A DNA stretch of 64,000 bases from Chromatiales bacterium (GTDB lineage Bacteria; Pseudomonadota; Gammaproteobacteria; Steroidobacterales; GCA-2729495): contig JAFIFS010000070.1 in NCBI GenBank assembly GCA_020831895.1, positions 24,010 to 88,009 on the forward strand, read 5' to 3'. Position numbers and translations under genes: made by a program. Positions 54,276-63,384 of this stretch are shown here, one piece after another. The notes beneath the pieces were generated by a model that was not told the origin of the DNA, did not search any database, and was given only the letters and a program-made list of their open reading frames with translations. Position 1 is the first letter of the stretch, and each line of letters starts with the position of its first letter.

Positions 54276-55139
54276 ATGAAAATTGCGATCGTGGGCGCTG
54301 CCTACACAGGTCTTGCGGCGGCACGCCACTTCCGGCGGGAAGGTCACGAGATCAGCGTGACGACCACCCGGGAGTCCCGGCGTAAGGAGCTGGAGTCTGT
54401 GGCTGACCGCGTCTTCGTCATGAAAGGCAGCGACCGGGCAATGATGCGCGCACTGGTGGAAGGCCAGGACGCATTGCTGCTGACGATGGCGGGCGGGCTG
54501 ACCGAGAAGGATGGCAAGCCGTTCATGGATCCGGAGCTGTACCGGGATGCCTACCTGGGCACGGCCGAGTCCTTGGCTGCGACTGCAGACAGCGCACCGC
54601 GCCTCAGGCAGATCGTCTTCTGCAGTTCGCTCAATGCCTATGGCGATGCCGGCGGGGAAATCCTGGTCACTGAGGATACCCCAGCCAATGCTGAGAGCCC
54701 GTTCGCCCGCGTTTACGTGGAAACGGAGCAGTTGCTCTCCAGCCTCGGGACCGGCAGCCGCAAGGTCTGCAGCCTGCGCACGGGCACGATCTACGGCCCG
54801 GGCCGCACGCATGCCGGCGAGGCTGCCCGCATCGCCGGACAATCGATACCGTTCGACGGACGCTCGGATGCGATGATCGTGCACCGGGACGATGTCGTCC
54901 GCGCACTGGCGTTTGCGATCGACCGCCAGCTCTCCGGCCTTTACAACCTGTTCAACGAGGTCAGCGAGTCGAAAGAGGCTTTCTTCGGACGCATCTGCGA
55001 GCAGGCCAGCCTTCAACCCATCACCTGGCTCAATCTGAGCGCCGGGCCGCGGGGCGTCTCCAACGCGAAGATCAAGGCCGCCGGGTTCAGCTTTGCCGAC
55101 CCTGATGGCTCGCGAGACGGTGAGGACCTGCTGGCCTGA
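54276..55139 (+). CDS. NAD-dependent epimerase/dehydratase-like (extended SDR) protein
   Basis: About 287 residues from ATG 54276 (TTG 54267 is an alternative). Rossmann start MKIAIVGAAYTGLAAARHF, QIVFCSSLNAYGDAGGEIL, and SPFARVYVETEQLL, where the usual YxxxK is YVETE, so the catalytic Lys is missing or shifted. RTGTIYGPGRTHAGEAARIAG is the typical substrate-loop segment. The family is clear, the reaction is not; the change at YxxxK suggests a non-canonical reductase or a binding protein. Confidence 0.78.
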   Translation: MKIAIVGAAYTGLAAARHFRREGHEISVTTTRESRRKELESVADRVFVMKGSDRAMMRALVEGQDALLLTMAGGLTEKDGKPFMDPELYRDAYLGTAESLAATADSAPRLRQIVFCSSLNAYGDAGGEILVTEDTPANAESPFARVYVETEQLLSSLGTGSRKVCSLRTGTIYGPGRTHAGEAARIAGQSIPFDGRSDAMIVHRDDVVRALAFAIDRQLSGLYNLFNEVSESKEAFFGRICEQASLQPITWLNLSAGPRGVSNAKIKAAGFSFADPDGSRDGEDLLA

Positions 55140-55157
55140 TCAGGGAGAACTGGCGGG

Positions 55158-57089
55158 CTACCGGTAGCCCTCGGCCTGCAGCTGGAACAGTCGGGCATAG
55201 ACGCCGTCCAGTTCCAGCAGCTCCTCGTGTGTGCCGTACTCCAGCACCTGGCCGTGCTCGATCACGCAGATCTGGTCCGCCTGGCGTACCGTCGAGAACC
55301 GGTGCGAGATCAGGATCGCGATACGGCCCCGGGTGTGCTCCCGGAAGTAGCTGAACAGCTCGGCCTCGGCACCAGCGTCCATAGAGGCGGTGGGCTCGTC
55401 CAGGACCAGGACCTCGGCTTCCTCCCGCATGAAGGCCCGCGACAGGGCGACTTTCTGCCATTGCCCCATCGAGAGCTCCTTGCCGCCGCGGAACCAGCTG
55501 CCCAGCTGTGTACCGAAGCCCTTCTCCAGCAGCTGAATGAAGGGCAGCGCCATGCCACGCTCGGCCGACCGGTGCCAGCGGGCCTGGTCCCCAAACGCGG
55601 CCACGTCCCCGGCGCCGATGTTCTCGCCTACCGTGAACTGGTAGCGGTTGAAATCCTGGAAGATCACGCCGATCAGGCGGCGGAGCGTGTCGGGTGACCA
55701 GTCCCTCAAGTCCCGCCCATGCAGCAGGATCCGCCCGGCGGTCGGCTGGTAGAGACCGCAGAGGAGCTTGATCAGCGTGGACTTGCCCGCGCCGTTCTCG
55801 CCCACGATGGCGAGACTCTCACCGGGGCGTATGTGCAGGCTGATGTCCTGCAGAGCCGGGCGCCTGGCACCCGGGTAGCTGAAGCACACGTGCTCGAAAC
55901 GGATACCGTCCGCCGGGTCAGGCCCCCGTTCTGCGCTGCCGGGCTGGACCCTTGGCGCCTGCTCGAGGTACTCGTAGAGGTTGGTCAGATACAGGTTGTC
56001 CTCGTACATCCCACCGATGGCGGACAGGCAGGCCGCGATCGTCGCCTGGCCCTGCTTGAACAGCAGCAGGTACATCGTCATCTCGCCCAGTGAGATCTCG
56101 CTGCCTACGGCCGCGATCACGATCCAGGCGTAAGCCCCATAGACGGCCGCAGTCCCGAACAGCCCCAGCACGAGACCCCACCCCTCCCTCCGCAGGGTCA
56201 GCGCCCGGTCTTCACCATAGATCTTGCGGAAAATCGCCCGATAGCGGTCGAGCAGCATAGGGCCAAGCCCGAAAAGCTGGACCTCCTTCGCATGGTCTTC
56301 CCGCCCGAGCACAGTCTCCAGATAGAGCTGCTGGCGTGACTCGGGCGCACGCATCCGGAACAGCCTGAAGGCATCGCCGGAAAACTTGGTCTCTGCGACG
56401 AACGCGGGAAGACCTGCGAGCACCAGCAGCCCAAGCGCCCAGGGCGAGAACTGCACGATCAGCACGGCGAAACTGAGCAGGGTTATCGACTGCTGGAACA
56501 GCGTGAAGCTGCGAATCACCAGGCTCAGCGGGCGACTGGAAGCCTCGCGTCGCGCGCGCGTGAGCTTGTCGTAGAACTCCGCATCCTCGAACTGCTCCAG
56601 ATCCAGCGTCAGCGCCTTCTGCAGGATCATCTCGTTCACGCGCTGACCGAGCTGGGCGCGGAGCAGCGACTGGCAAGCGTTGATGCCACGCTGGGCGGCC
56701 GAGATGCCTCCGACGAGCAGACCTTCCAGCAGCACGAGTGCGAGCAGGGCGCCAAGATCAGGCTCGCCGCCTGCCTGGGCGGTGGCTATTCCGGCAACGA
56801 CCCCGTCGACGACCAGCTTCGCGACCCAGGCAACTGCCGCCGGCAGTACGCCGGCCAGTGCAGTGAGCGCGCCCAGGATCACCGCGAGCCTTGCGTTCGT
56901 GGACCATACCAGCCTGGCCGCACGCCCCGTGTACTGGAGCACGGCCGCATTCCGCCGCAGCAGCTCCAGCCAGCTTTCCGGAGCCTTTGGCGGCGTCACC
57001 GCGGGACCATGGGGAGAAACCAATTCCGGACACCCTGGGGTATGAGATAACCAGTGCCCGATTGTCGCCGATAGCCGGATATGCTGCAT
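55158..57089 (-). CDS. ABC transporter, fused permease and ATPase (exporter type)
   Basis: 643 residues as read from 57089; the true start may be TTG 57023 or GTG 56999, since the first 25-30 residues are not conserved. The six-helix exporter domain (about 60-340) contains QRVNEMILQKALTLDLEQFEDAEFYDKL, and the ATPase has SLAIVGENGAGKSTLIKLLCG, GVIFQDFNRYQFTVGENI, KELSMGQWQKVALSRAFM, VLVLDEPTASMD and ISHRFSTVRQADQ. It is probably a homodimeric exporter. The substrate is unknown; its place in the UbiD island may be accidental. Confidence 0.9.
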   Translation of the reverse strand: MQHIRLSATIGHWLSHTPGCPELVSPHGPAVTPPKAPESWLELLRRNAAVLQYTGRAARLVWSTNARLAVILGALTALAGVLPAAVAWVAKLVVDGVVAGIATAQAGGEPDLGALLALVLLEGLLVGGISAAQRGINACQSLLRAQLGQRVNEMILQKALTLDLEQFEDAEFYDKLTRARREASSRPLSLVIRSFTLFQQSITLLSFAVLIVQFSPWALGLLVLAGLPAFVAETKFSGDAFRLFRMRAPESRQQLYLETVLGREDHAKEVQLFGLGPMLLDRYRAIFRKIYGEDRALTLRREGWGLVLGLFGTAAVYGAYAWIVIAAVGSEISLGEMTMYLLLFKQGQATIAACLSAIGGMYEDNLYLTNLYEYLEQAPRVQPGSAERGPDPADGIRFEHVCFSYPGARRPALQDISLHIRPGESLAIVGENGAGKSTLIKLLCGLYQPTAGRILLHGRDLRDWSPDTLRRLIGVIFQDFNRYQFTVGENIGAGDVAAFGDQARWHRSAERGMALPFIQLLEKGFGTQLGSWFRGGKELSMGQWQKVALSRAFMREEAEVLVLDEPTASMDAGAEAELFSYFREHTRGRIAILISHRFSTVRQADQICVIEHGQVLEYGTHEELLELDGVYARLFQLQAEGYR

Positions 57090-57139
57090 CGCTGGATCGC
57101 CACACGGCTATCATCGGGTCCCACCCGACGGAGATCACC

Positions 57140-57850
57140 ATGCCGACAACACTGATAACAGGGGCCAGTCAGGGGCTGGGCCTGGAACTCACGCGCCAGT
57201 ATGCGGGCGCTGGCTGGCGGGTGATCGCCTGCTGCCGTCGGCCTGAACAGGCTTCCGGGTTGCGCGCGCTTCCGGCTGCGGGACCTCCGGTGGAGGTGGC
57301 GCAGCTGGATGTCACCGATGCGCAGGCCATTGCCGCGCTGGCCGCGAGGCTCGGCGACGACCCGATCGACCTGCTGCTGAACAATGCCGGGATTATCGGC
57401 CCTCTGCCCCTGCGCGAAAATCTCTACCGGCAGCACTTCGGAACGATCGACTACGGCACTTGGGAGCAGGTGCTTGAGACTAACCTTCTCGGCCCGGTCA
57501 GGATGACCGAGGCCTTCGTCGAGCACGTGGCCGCAAGCACGCAGCGCCTGGTCGTCACCCTCTCGAGCACGACCGGATCGATCGCGGAAAGCCGGCGCGC
57601 TGCCCTCGCCTACACCAGCAGCAAGGCGGCCCTGAACAAGGCAATGACCGTGATCGCGGACCAGCTCAGCGAGCGCGGGATCACGGTCGCGCTGCTGTGC
57701 CCGGGCTATGTCAAGACACGGATGGACCTCGGCGGCGCAGCCCTTTCGCCTGAGGAAAGCGTCTCGGGTATGCGCAACGTCATCGCCAGCCTGAGGCTGG
57801 AGGACACGGGCTGCTTCCGCCGCTACAACGGGGACACGATTGCCTGGTAA
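57140..57850 (+). CDS. short-chain dehydrogenase/reductase
   Basis: 236 residues from ATG 57140 (GGAG upstream). NAD(P) loop TLITGASQGLGLELTRQY, LLLNNAGIIGP, Ser in VTLSSTTGSIAE, and the YxxxK pair in LAYTSSKAALNKA, so the catalytic triad is complete. LCPGYVKTRMDLGGAALSPEES is the common C-terminal pattern of the C-factor/YbbO-like subgroup. Substrate unknown. It faces the DUF2269-like gene tail to tail. Confidence 0.9.
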   Translation: MPTTLITGASQGLGLELTRQYAGAGWRVIACCRRPEQASGLRALPAAGPPVEVAQLDVTDAQAIAALAARLGDDPIDLLLNNAGIIGPLPLRENLYRQHFGTIDYGTWEQVLETNLLGPVRMTEAFVEHVAASTQRLVVTLSSTTGSIAESRRAALAYTSSKAALNKAMTVIADQLSERGITVALLCPGYVKTRMDLGGAALSPEESVSGMRNVIASLRLEDTGCFRRYNGDTIAW

Positions 57851-57856
57851 CCGGGC

Positions 57857-58444
57857 TCAGCTGGCAAAGATGCTGATCTTGGCCACCATGCAAAGAATGA
57901 TGTAGAGCGTCAGCACCAGGGCGATCATGCCCCGCACGGCGCCGCTGACGACACCATGCCGGGCATCTCCGGCATTGCGATTGCGCCCGTAGCGAATGAT
58001 GTCCGGCACGAGGCTGACGCCTGCCATGACCCAGAAAGCAAGGTAAGCGTCCCAGGCCCATGGCGTGTTCGACAGCCCGCCGAAACCCCGGTCGATCAGC
58101 AGCAGCCCGGAAAGCGGGATGATGACCGAGGTCGGGAACGTGATCCCCAGGGCCAGCTTCCTGAGAAAGCCCCGGGCCCAGACGCCGATCTCCGGCCCCT
58201 GGGTCAGGCGCAGGCGCATCGCCCAGATGTTCGAGAATACCGTGTGACCAAAGAACAGGAAGGCCGCCAGCTCATGGATGACGAGCGTGGTCACATAGGC
58301 GCCGCGCCCCTCGGGCAGCTGGACGGGGAGGTAGAAGCCGAAAAGTGGCAGCGCGCTGACGGCCATGATCAGCACATAGACGCCGTACCAGAAGAACCGG
58401 CCCGGGTCATCGCTCGCCCGGCTCATCGTCGCACTAGCTTCCAT
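57857..58444 (-). CDS. DUF2269-like integral membrane protein
   Basis: About 195 residues from ATG 58444 (CGGAG 6-7 bases before). Four membrane helices. Typical phrase LVIHELAAFLFFGHTVFSNIWAMRLRL, then RKLALGITFPTSVIIPLSGLLLIDRGFGG and a last helix ALVLTLYIILCMVAKISIF. DUF2269 proteins are cytochrome-b561-like in layout, but haem ligands here are only suggested by the His in VIHEL and FGHTV. Function unknown. Confidence 0.7.
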   Translation of the reverse strand: MEASATMSRASDDPGRFFWYGVYVLIMAVSALPLFGFYLPVQLPEGRGAYVTTLVIHELAAFLFFGHTVFSNIWAMRLRLTQGPEIGVWARGFLRKLALGITFPTSVIIPLSGLLLIDRGFGGLSNTPWAWDAYLAFWVMAGVSLVPDIIRYGRNRNAGDARHGVVSGAVRGMIALVLTLYIILCMVAKISIFAS

Positions 58445-58782
58445 CGGCACTCCGTTGCATGGCCTGCGGGGAACACTAAGCCCGCGAAGATACTGCCCGC
58501 CCGGCGGCAACGGCATGGAATCGGTGAAGCTGTTCACTGTGCGCCCGCTGGCCCACGGGACCGCGGGGCCCTTTTCTTAATTGGTTTTTTATATAAGTTA
58601 CTTATCTTTATGTTTAATAAATTTTTTGTATGCTATTCAGTTCCAGCCCTGACCTGGAACTGACCTGACGCCCCTCCCCCGAACAACGGTTCAACCACCG
58701 GTCACAGGCATGGCGTTTTGGTCGCGACAAGCGGGGCTTACTTAGAATATCGTGCTTCCGAACACTCAGCAGGAGCATGTGC
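58445..58782. other. 338-base divergent intergenic region with an AT-rich core
   Basis: Separates the DUF2269-like gene (minus) from the second UbiD gene (plus). 58571-58632 is sharply AT-rich, with long T and A runs and TATA-like words, against a GC-rich background. A short GGCCC/GGGCC hairpin followed by CTTTTCTT ends near 58577. AGGAG at 58771-58775 serves the UbiD start. It is probably a two-way promoter or regulator-binding region. Confidence 0.6.
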
Positions 58783-60198
58783 GTGACCGACTTTCGCAGC
58801 CTCGCAGGAATTCTCGAGAACCGTGGAGAACTTGTCCGCATCAGCCGCGAGGTCGATCCCCGGTTTGAAATGCCGGCACTGATGGAGCAGGTCGAGCGCC
58901 AGCGGCGTGCGTTCCTGTTCGAGCGCGTCAAGGGCTCGCCATTTCCCGTGATCGGCGGACTGCTCAACCGGATCGAGTGCTACGGCTGGGGCATTGGCGA
59001 GCCGCAGGACAAACCCTTCGGCCAGGCGGAAATGGACCTGCGCATAGAGTCAGCAAAGGGCTCCTCCCTGGCCCCGGTGACCGTGGAACAGGGGACCTGC
59101 CAGGAGGTCGTCCTCACCGGTGAGCAGGCGCGCCTCGGACTGCTGCCGGTGCCGACGTTCTTCGAGCATGACAGCGGACCCTTCATCACCTCAGCCGTTG
59201 GCATCGCCCGCAACCCGGCGACCGGCGAACAGAACGTCGGCATCTACCGCACGCTGATCATCGACGACCAGGTCATGGTGGTGAACGCCAGCTCGCTGTC
59301 CGACCTGCGGCGCCTGTATGCGCAGGCGGAGCAGTCGGGCGAGCCGATGGATCTCGCGCTGGCTATTGGCGTCGAGCCGGCCCTGCTGGTCGCGGCCTCG
59401 TGCAAGCTGCCCCCCGACCAGTCGGAAATCGGGGTGGCCGGCGCACTGCAGGGCCGGCCTATCGAGCTGGTCAAGTGCCGCACGAACGACCTGATGGTGC
59501 CGGCCAACGCCGAGATCGTGATCGAGGGGCGGGTCGACTTCTCGCAGCGGATCGAGAATACGCTGGGCGAGTTCGCCGGCCAGTATGGCCCCGAGACGGC
59601 GCCGGTGAGCAGAGTCACCGCCATCACCCATCGCCGCGATGCGATGTTCTACTCGATCCTGGCCGGCAAGAATCCCGAGCACAACACGCTGGGTGCAGTA
59701 GCCACCTACTCGATCCAGCGCGCAATTTCCGGGGCACTTCGCGCAAAGTTTCCCCAGATACGGGGGCTCAACGTATTCCTTGACCCCGGACTGGGTGCAA
59801 TGGTCCATCTCGTGATCTCCATCAGCAAGCAGGATGACGCAGAGCCGGCACAGCTCATCCGCGATGTGTTCGCGGCCCACGGCGGGTTCTTTCCGATGAG
59901 CCACATCACCAAGCGGGTGATCGTTGTCGACGACGACATCAACGTGCACGACATGCGTGACGTCGACTGGGCCATCTGGAGCCGGGTCGCCCGGGCCGAG
60001 AAGTTCATGGTGATACCGGACGTCGAGAGCTGGGAGCTCGAGCGCTGTGCGAAGGACGGCAAGGGCTCGCTGCGCGTCGGGATCGATGCCACGATGGACA
60101 TGGAGGACCGAGAGAAACTGATGCGACCACTGATCCCCGGCGCGGATGTGGTAAGGCTGGAGGATTACCTCAAGGCGCGCAAGCAGACTGCCGCCTGA
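58783..60198 (+). CDS. UbiD family decarboxylase (second copy)
   Basis: About 471 residues. GTG 58783 is preferred over ATG 58777 because AGGAG (58771-58775) is correctly spaced only for GTG. N-terminal DFRSLAGILENRGELVRISREVDP and VKGSPFPVIGGLL; Arg in NVGIYRTLIIDDQ; the Glu pair in ENTLGEFAGQYGPE (E-x4-E with NTLG in place of the usual GP[FY]G); AITHRRDAMFYSILAGK; and DDDINVHDMRDVDWAIW. Distant from the first UbiD gene, so probably a different substrate. The next gene follows after 34 bases on the same strand. Confidence 0.92.
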   Translation: MTDFRSLAGILENRGELVRISREVDPRFEMPALMEQVERQRRAFLFERVKGSPFPVIGGLLNRIECYGWGIGEPQDKPFGQAEMDLRIESAKGSSLAPVTVEQGTCQEVVLTGEQARLGLLPVPTFFEHDSGPFITSAVGIARNPATGEQNVGIYRTLIIDDQVMVVNASSLSDLRRLYAQAEQSGEPMDLALAIGVEPALLVAASCKLPPDQSEIGVAGALQGRPIELVKCRTNDLMVPANAEIVIEGRVDFSQRIENTLGEFAGQYGPETAPVSRVTAITHRRDAMFYSILAGKNPEHNTLGAVATYSIQRAISGALRAKFPQIRGLNVFLDPGLGAMVHLVISISKQDDAEPAQLIRDVFAAHGGFFPMSHITKRVIVVDDDINVHDMRDVDWAIWSRVARAEKFMVIPDVESWELERCAKDGKGSLRVGIDATMDMEDREKLMRPLIPGADVVRLEDYLKARKQTAA

Positions 60199-60232
60199 TC
60201 CCCGAACAACCCGACGGCAGGAAGCCAGCCCG

Positions 60233-61294
60233 ATGATCGATCCCTACATCGCAGTGTCGCTGCAGACCACGGTGCGCCACGTGACGCAGCGCCAGCAGGT
60301 CGAGCGCAATCTCGCGCACATCGGCAACATGATCGACCTCGTCTGCCATATCTGCTCGCTGGAGCTGCCCGTCCGGCTCATCGCGCTGGGTGAAGGCGCG
60401 ATACAGGGCTTTGCCGACGAGATACTACACCTGGACTCACCCACCTACACCCGCACCATGGCTGCGGAGATCCCCGGCTGGGAGACTGAGTTCCTGGCGG
60501 ACAAGGCACGCCAGCATGGGGTCTTTCTCATTGGCCAGCTGAAGGAGAAGCTGCCGCAGTGGCCAGACCGGTTCTTCAATACCGTGTTCATCATCGACCC
60601 GAATGGGCAGCTGATCTATCGTCACCGCAAGAATGTCGTGCTGTTCGTTGAGCACTCGACAACGCCCCACGATGTATTCGACGACTGGATTGCGGAGCAC
60701 GGCAACACCCTCGAGGCCTTCTTCCCCGTTGCGCGCACCGAGATCGGCAATATCGCCGGCAGCGTTGGCGTGGAGGGCTCCTTTCCGGAGAGCTACCGTG
60801 GCTTTGCGCTCAACGGTGCCGAGATACTGTATCGGGCCTCGCTGCCGGAACCCTGGGTGTCACGGGATATCTTCGAGCTGCAGAACCGTGCCCGGGCACT
60901 GGACAATACGGCCTACCTGCTCGGTCCGAATACGGGCTCGCTCATCATGCCCGCTGCGCCCGGAGAGGCACCGGTTACCGTCGATGGCGCGCTTGGCGGC
61001 CGCTCCATGATCGCCGGCTACAAGGGTGAGCTGCTGGCATCCACACGTGTCGCGGGCGACAGCTATGTATCCGCCGAGATCAACATCGATGCCCTGCGCC
61101 ACTTCCGCCAGAACGCCCGCTTCCAGAACTGGATGCCCTACCTGCGCAGCGAGATCTATCGGCGGCTCTACGACGAGAGCATCTGGCCGGCCAACCTGCC
61201 GGCCATGGACGATGCCCAGGCCGAGCAGGTCTTCCGCTCGGCCGTCGACACGCTGACGCGCCGGGGTACGCTGACGCCGCGCGGAAAAGCCTAG
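60233..61294 (+). CDS. nitrilase-superfamily protein lacking the catalytic cysteine
   Basis: 353 residues of carbon-nitrogen hydrolase fold, amidase-like branch. The Glu (LGEGAIQGF, E54) and Lys (YRHRKNVV, K133) of the triad are present, but the Cys position reads NIAGSVGVEGSFPE, with Gly at 179 (codon GGC 60767-60769). The paralogue on the other strand has Cys in NIGTLICAEGSYPE. So this is very probably a pseudoenzyme, or it uses a different chemistry. The frame is otherwise intact. It follows the second UbiD gene and meets its active paralogue in a 4-base CTAG overlap. Confidence 0.88.
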   Translation: MIDPYIAVSLQTTVRHVTQRQQVERNLAHIGNMIDLVCHICSLELPVRLIALGEGAIQGFADEILHLDSPTYTRTMAAEIPGWETEFLADKARQHGVFLIGQLKEKLPQWPDRFFNTVFIIDPNGQLIYRHRKNVVLFVEHSTTPHDVFDDWIAEHGNTLEAFFPVARTEIGNIAGSVGVEGSFPESYRGFALNGAEILYRASLPEPWVSRDIFELQNRARALDNTAYLLGPNTGSLIMPAAPGEAPVTVDGALGGRSMIAGYKGELLASTRVAGDSYVSAEINIDALRHFRQNARFQNWMPYLRSEIYRRLYDESIWPANLPAMDDAQAEQVFRSAVDTLTRRGTLTPRGKA

Positions 61295-62436
61295 CCGTTC
61301 CCTGTCCGGCGAAGGCGCTCGAGTACCTCGGGGCTGATCTCGTAGGGCTGCCACCGGCTGGCATCCCCAGGGGGCGTGTAGCTGCCCCACTCCACCATCC
61401 GGTTGACCTGCCTCTTGACCAGCTCGAGCTGCTGCTGCTCGGTCAGCGGCGGCTCCTGCATGCAGAGGTTGCGCGGATAGATGCCACCCCGGGCCTGCGC
61501 CGCATCGTAGACGGCCTTGTACTCCTCGACACGCAGGTCCTTCAGCAGGTTCTGCCACTGGGCCCGGACACGGAAGTCCCGCAGCCCCTCGATATTGAGC
61601 GGCGCGGCCACCAGCGTCTCCCCGCCACCCAGGTACTCGCTGACGACATTGCCACGCCAGTCGATGATCTGGCTCTTGCCGCAGCTCATCTTGTGCTGAC
61701 CGCCGGGGAAGTAGATCTCCCCGATATTCGGAGAAACCACGTAGCAGGTGTTGAACACCGCATGCGCACGGTTCTGGATCTCGGCGATCCCGTTGCCCAT
61801 CCAGGGCTCGGGGTACTGCGTGCGCCAGATAATCTCGGCCCCGTTCAGTGCCAGCCCGCGGGCAGCTTCCGGGTAGCTGCCTTCGGCACAGATCAACGTG
61901 CCGATGTTGCCGATTTCGGTTCTGGCCACGGGGAACAGGGCCTCGCACAGGCGGCGTGGGTCATCGCCATACCGCTCGAGGTAGAGGTCCCAGATGTCGC
62001 TCGGCGCCGTGTTCGGCTCGCGCTGGTAGAACGCGGTCTTGTAGTGCTTGTGGATCACCTCGCCGTTCGGGTCGATGATGAAGGCGATGTTGAATACCCG
62101 GTCTTCCATGAGCTCCGGGTCCTTGGCGACCATCGAGCCGACAAAGTAGACACCCAGCTCACGGCACAGGTCTCCGAGGAAGCGGGTTTCCTTTCCGGGA
62201 ATCTCCGGCACGACCTCGCGATAAATCCGCAGGTGCTCTTCGCCCCCCGCAAGACACCACCCCCCGATACCGCCCTCGGAGACCGTGACCAGCCGGACGG
62301 GGAGATCCAGGCTGCAGTTCCAGACGGCGTACTGCATGCTGAGCGCAAGATTCTCGATGTCAGTCATGTAGTCATCGCGGGTGACCGCCATGCGCGAGAC
62401 GTTCTGGATGCCGACCGCTGTGTACTGCAGAACCAT
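61291..62436 (-). CDS. nitrilase-superfamily amidohydrolase, intact triad
   Basis: 381 residues from ATG 62436 (GTG 62475 is an alternative start, but the ATG gives the same numbering as the paralogue). Catalytic triad Glu54 (VSEGGIGGW), Lys133 (HKHYKTAF) and Cys183 (GTLICAEGSYPEAARG). AAEIPGWET/VVPEIPGKET and GAEIIWRTQYPEPW resemble aliphatic amidases and formamidases. It hydrolyses a C-N bond, probably an amide; the substrate is unknown. It is paralogous and tail-to-tail with the Cys-lacking copy. Confidence 0.9.
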   Translation of the reverse strand: MVLQYTAVGIQNVSRMAVTRDDYMTDIENLALSMQYAVWNCSLDLPVRLVTVSEGGIGGWCLAGGEEHLRIYREVVPEIPGKETRFLGDLCRELGVYFVGSMVAKDPELMEDRVFNIAFIIDPNGEVIHKHYKTAFYQREPNTAPSDIWDLYLERYGDDPRRLCEALFPVARTEIGNIGTLICAEGSYPEAARGLALNGAEIIWRTQYPEPWMGNGIAEIQNRAHAVFNTCYVVSPNIGEIYFPGGQHKMSCGKSQIIDWRGNVVSEYLGGGETLVAAPLNIEGLRDFRVRAQWQNLLKDLRVEEYKAVYDAAQARGGIYPRNLCMQEPPLTEQQQLELVKRQVNRMVEWGSYTPPGDASRWQPYEISPEVLERLRRTGNG

Positions 62437-62555
62437 GATCTCCCGTTCCCTCGCTGCCTTTTGAATCTGTTGCACCAGTCAGGTGTTTGCCCAGCATACC
62501 TGCCACGCGCCAGCATGGCCATCGAGCCGCGCCGGGTCGACCGGCCCCCGGGCTG

Positions 62556-63332
62556 CTAGACGCCCAGCGCGGTCTCGCGCGACACCTCCGGCCCGTCCGG
62601 GGCCCAGAACGGCGGAAAGCACATGGCCACGGAAGCACTCGCCATCGCAAGCATGTTGAAGCCAACATACAGTCCGGCCTGGCCGAACAGCGCGTAGTGC
62701 GTCAGCGCCAGCACCAGGAACGGCATGTGCCCGAACAGCACCTTGCGCGCATTCCATGCCCGTATGTTGTGCGGCGGCGAAACATGGATGTCCCACCATC
62801 CGGCCTGGTACAGCTGGCTCCAGGCCGAAAACACGAACAGCACCAGCAGGGCCGTCAGCCAGGGAGGCAGCCCCAGCGTCCCGATGATCGCCCAGGCAGA
62901 GAGCAGCAGCAGCCCGGAGCAGGCGCCCCAGGCCAGCCCGAACAGCAGCGCCGGGACCGGCACGCTGGGCCGGCCATGGGTCAGCGTCCCACGTGGCCAC
63001 CAGATCATGTAGCCCCAGATCACGGAGACCAGCACGAGCAGGGTCAGCACCAGCCAGAGCGGGTCACCGAAGAAGACCAGGCCTGGAAAGGGCTCGAGAA
63101 TCACGGCCGGCAGCACGCCCGTGAGCAGGCTGACAATCAGCACACAGCAGAAATACATGCCGGCCCGCATCCAGGCGAGCCGTGGACTGTAGACGTTCTC
63201 CGGGTGTCGCACCCGCTCCGCCATGAACCACTGAGCAAGCACTGCGGCGACCAGCATCAGGCCTACCGTCAGGTAGGCGAACCCGGCGTCGCCGCCCAAA
63301 ATGTCCTGCCCCAACCCACCGGACGCTGTCAT
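62556..63332 (-). CDS. polytopic membrane protein of unknown function
   Basis: About 258 residues from ATG 63332 (GGAGG a few bases before; ATG/GTG codons upstream are less well placed). Seven or so membrane helices, among them FAYLTVGLMLVAAVLAQWF and LVLTLLVLVSVIWGYMIWW. Between them, WWDIHVSPPHNIRAWNARKVLFGHMPFLVLALTHY contains several His and may form a ligand or metal site. It is upstream of the intact amidohydrolase on the same strand (119 bases), so transport or sensing of its substrate is possible. No family recognised. Confidence 0.6.
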   Translation of the reverse strand: MTASGGLGQDILGGDAGFAYLTVGLMLVAAVLAQWFMAERVRHPENVYSPRLAWMRAGMYFCCVLIVSLLTGVLPAVILEPFPGLVFFGDPLWLVLTLLVLVSVIWGYMIWWPRGTLTHGRPSVPVPALLFGLAWGACSGLLLLSAWAIIGTLGLPPWLTALLVLFVFSAWSQLYQAGWWDIHVSPPHNIRAWNARKVLFGHMPFLVLALTHYALFGQAGLYVGFNMLAMASASVAMCFPPFWAPDGPEVSRETALGV

Positions 63333-63384
63333 CACTCCCTCCCGCAGCAATAGCTCTGTTTCAAGCCACCGGCCTGCCCGGTAT

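Noticed and set aside
58548..58580. GGCCC/GGGCC hairpin plus CTTTTCTT as an intrinsic terminator on the plus strand
   Set aside because: No plus-strand gene ends just upstream; the stem is short and the T tract broken.
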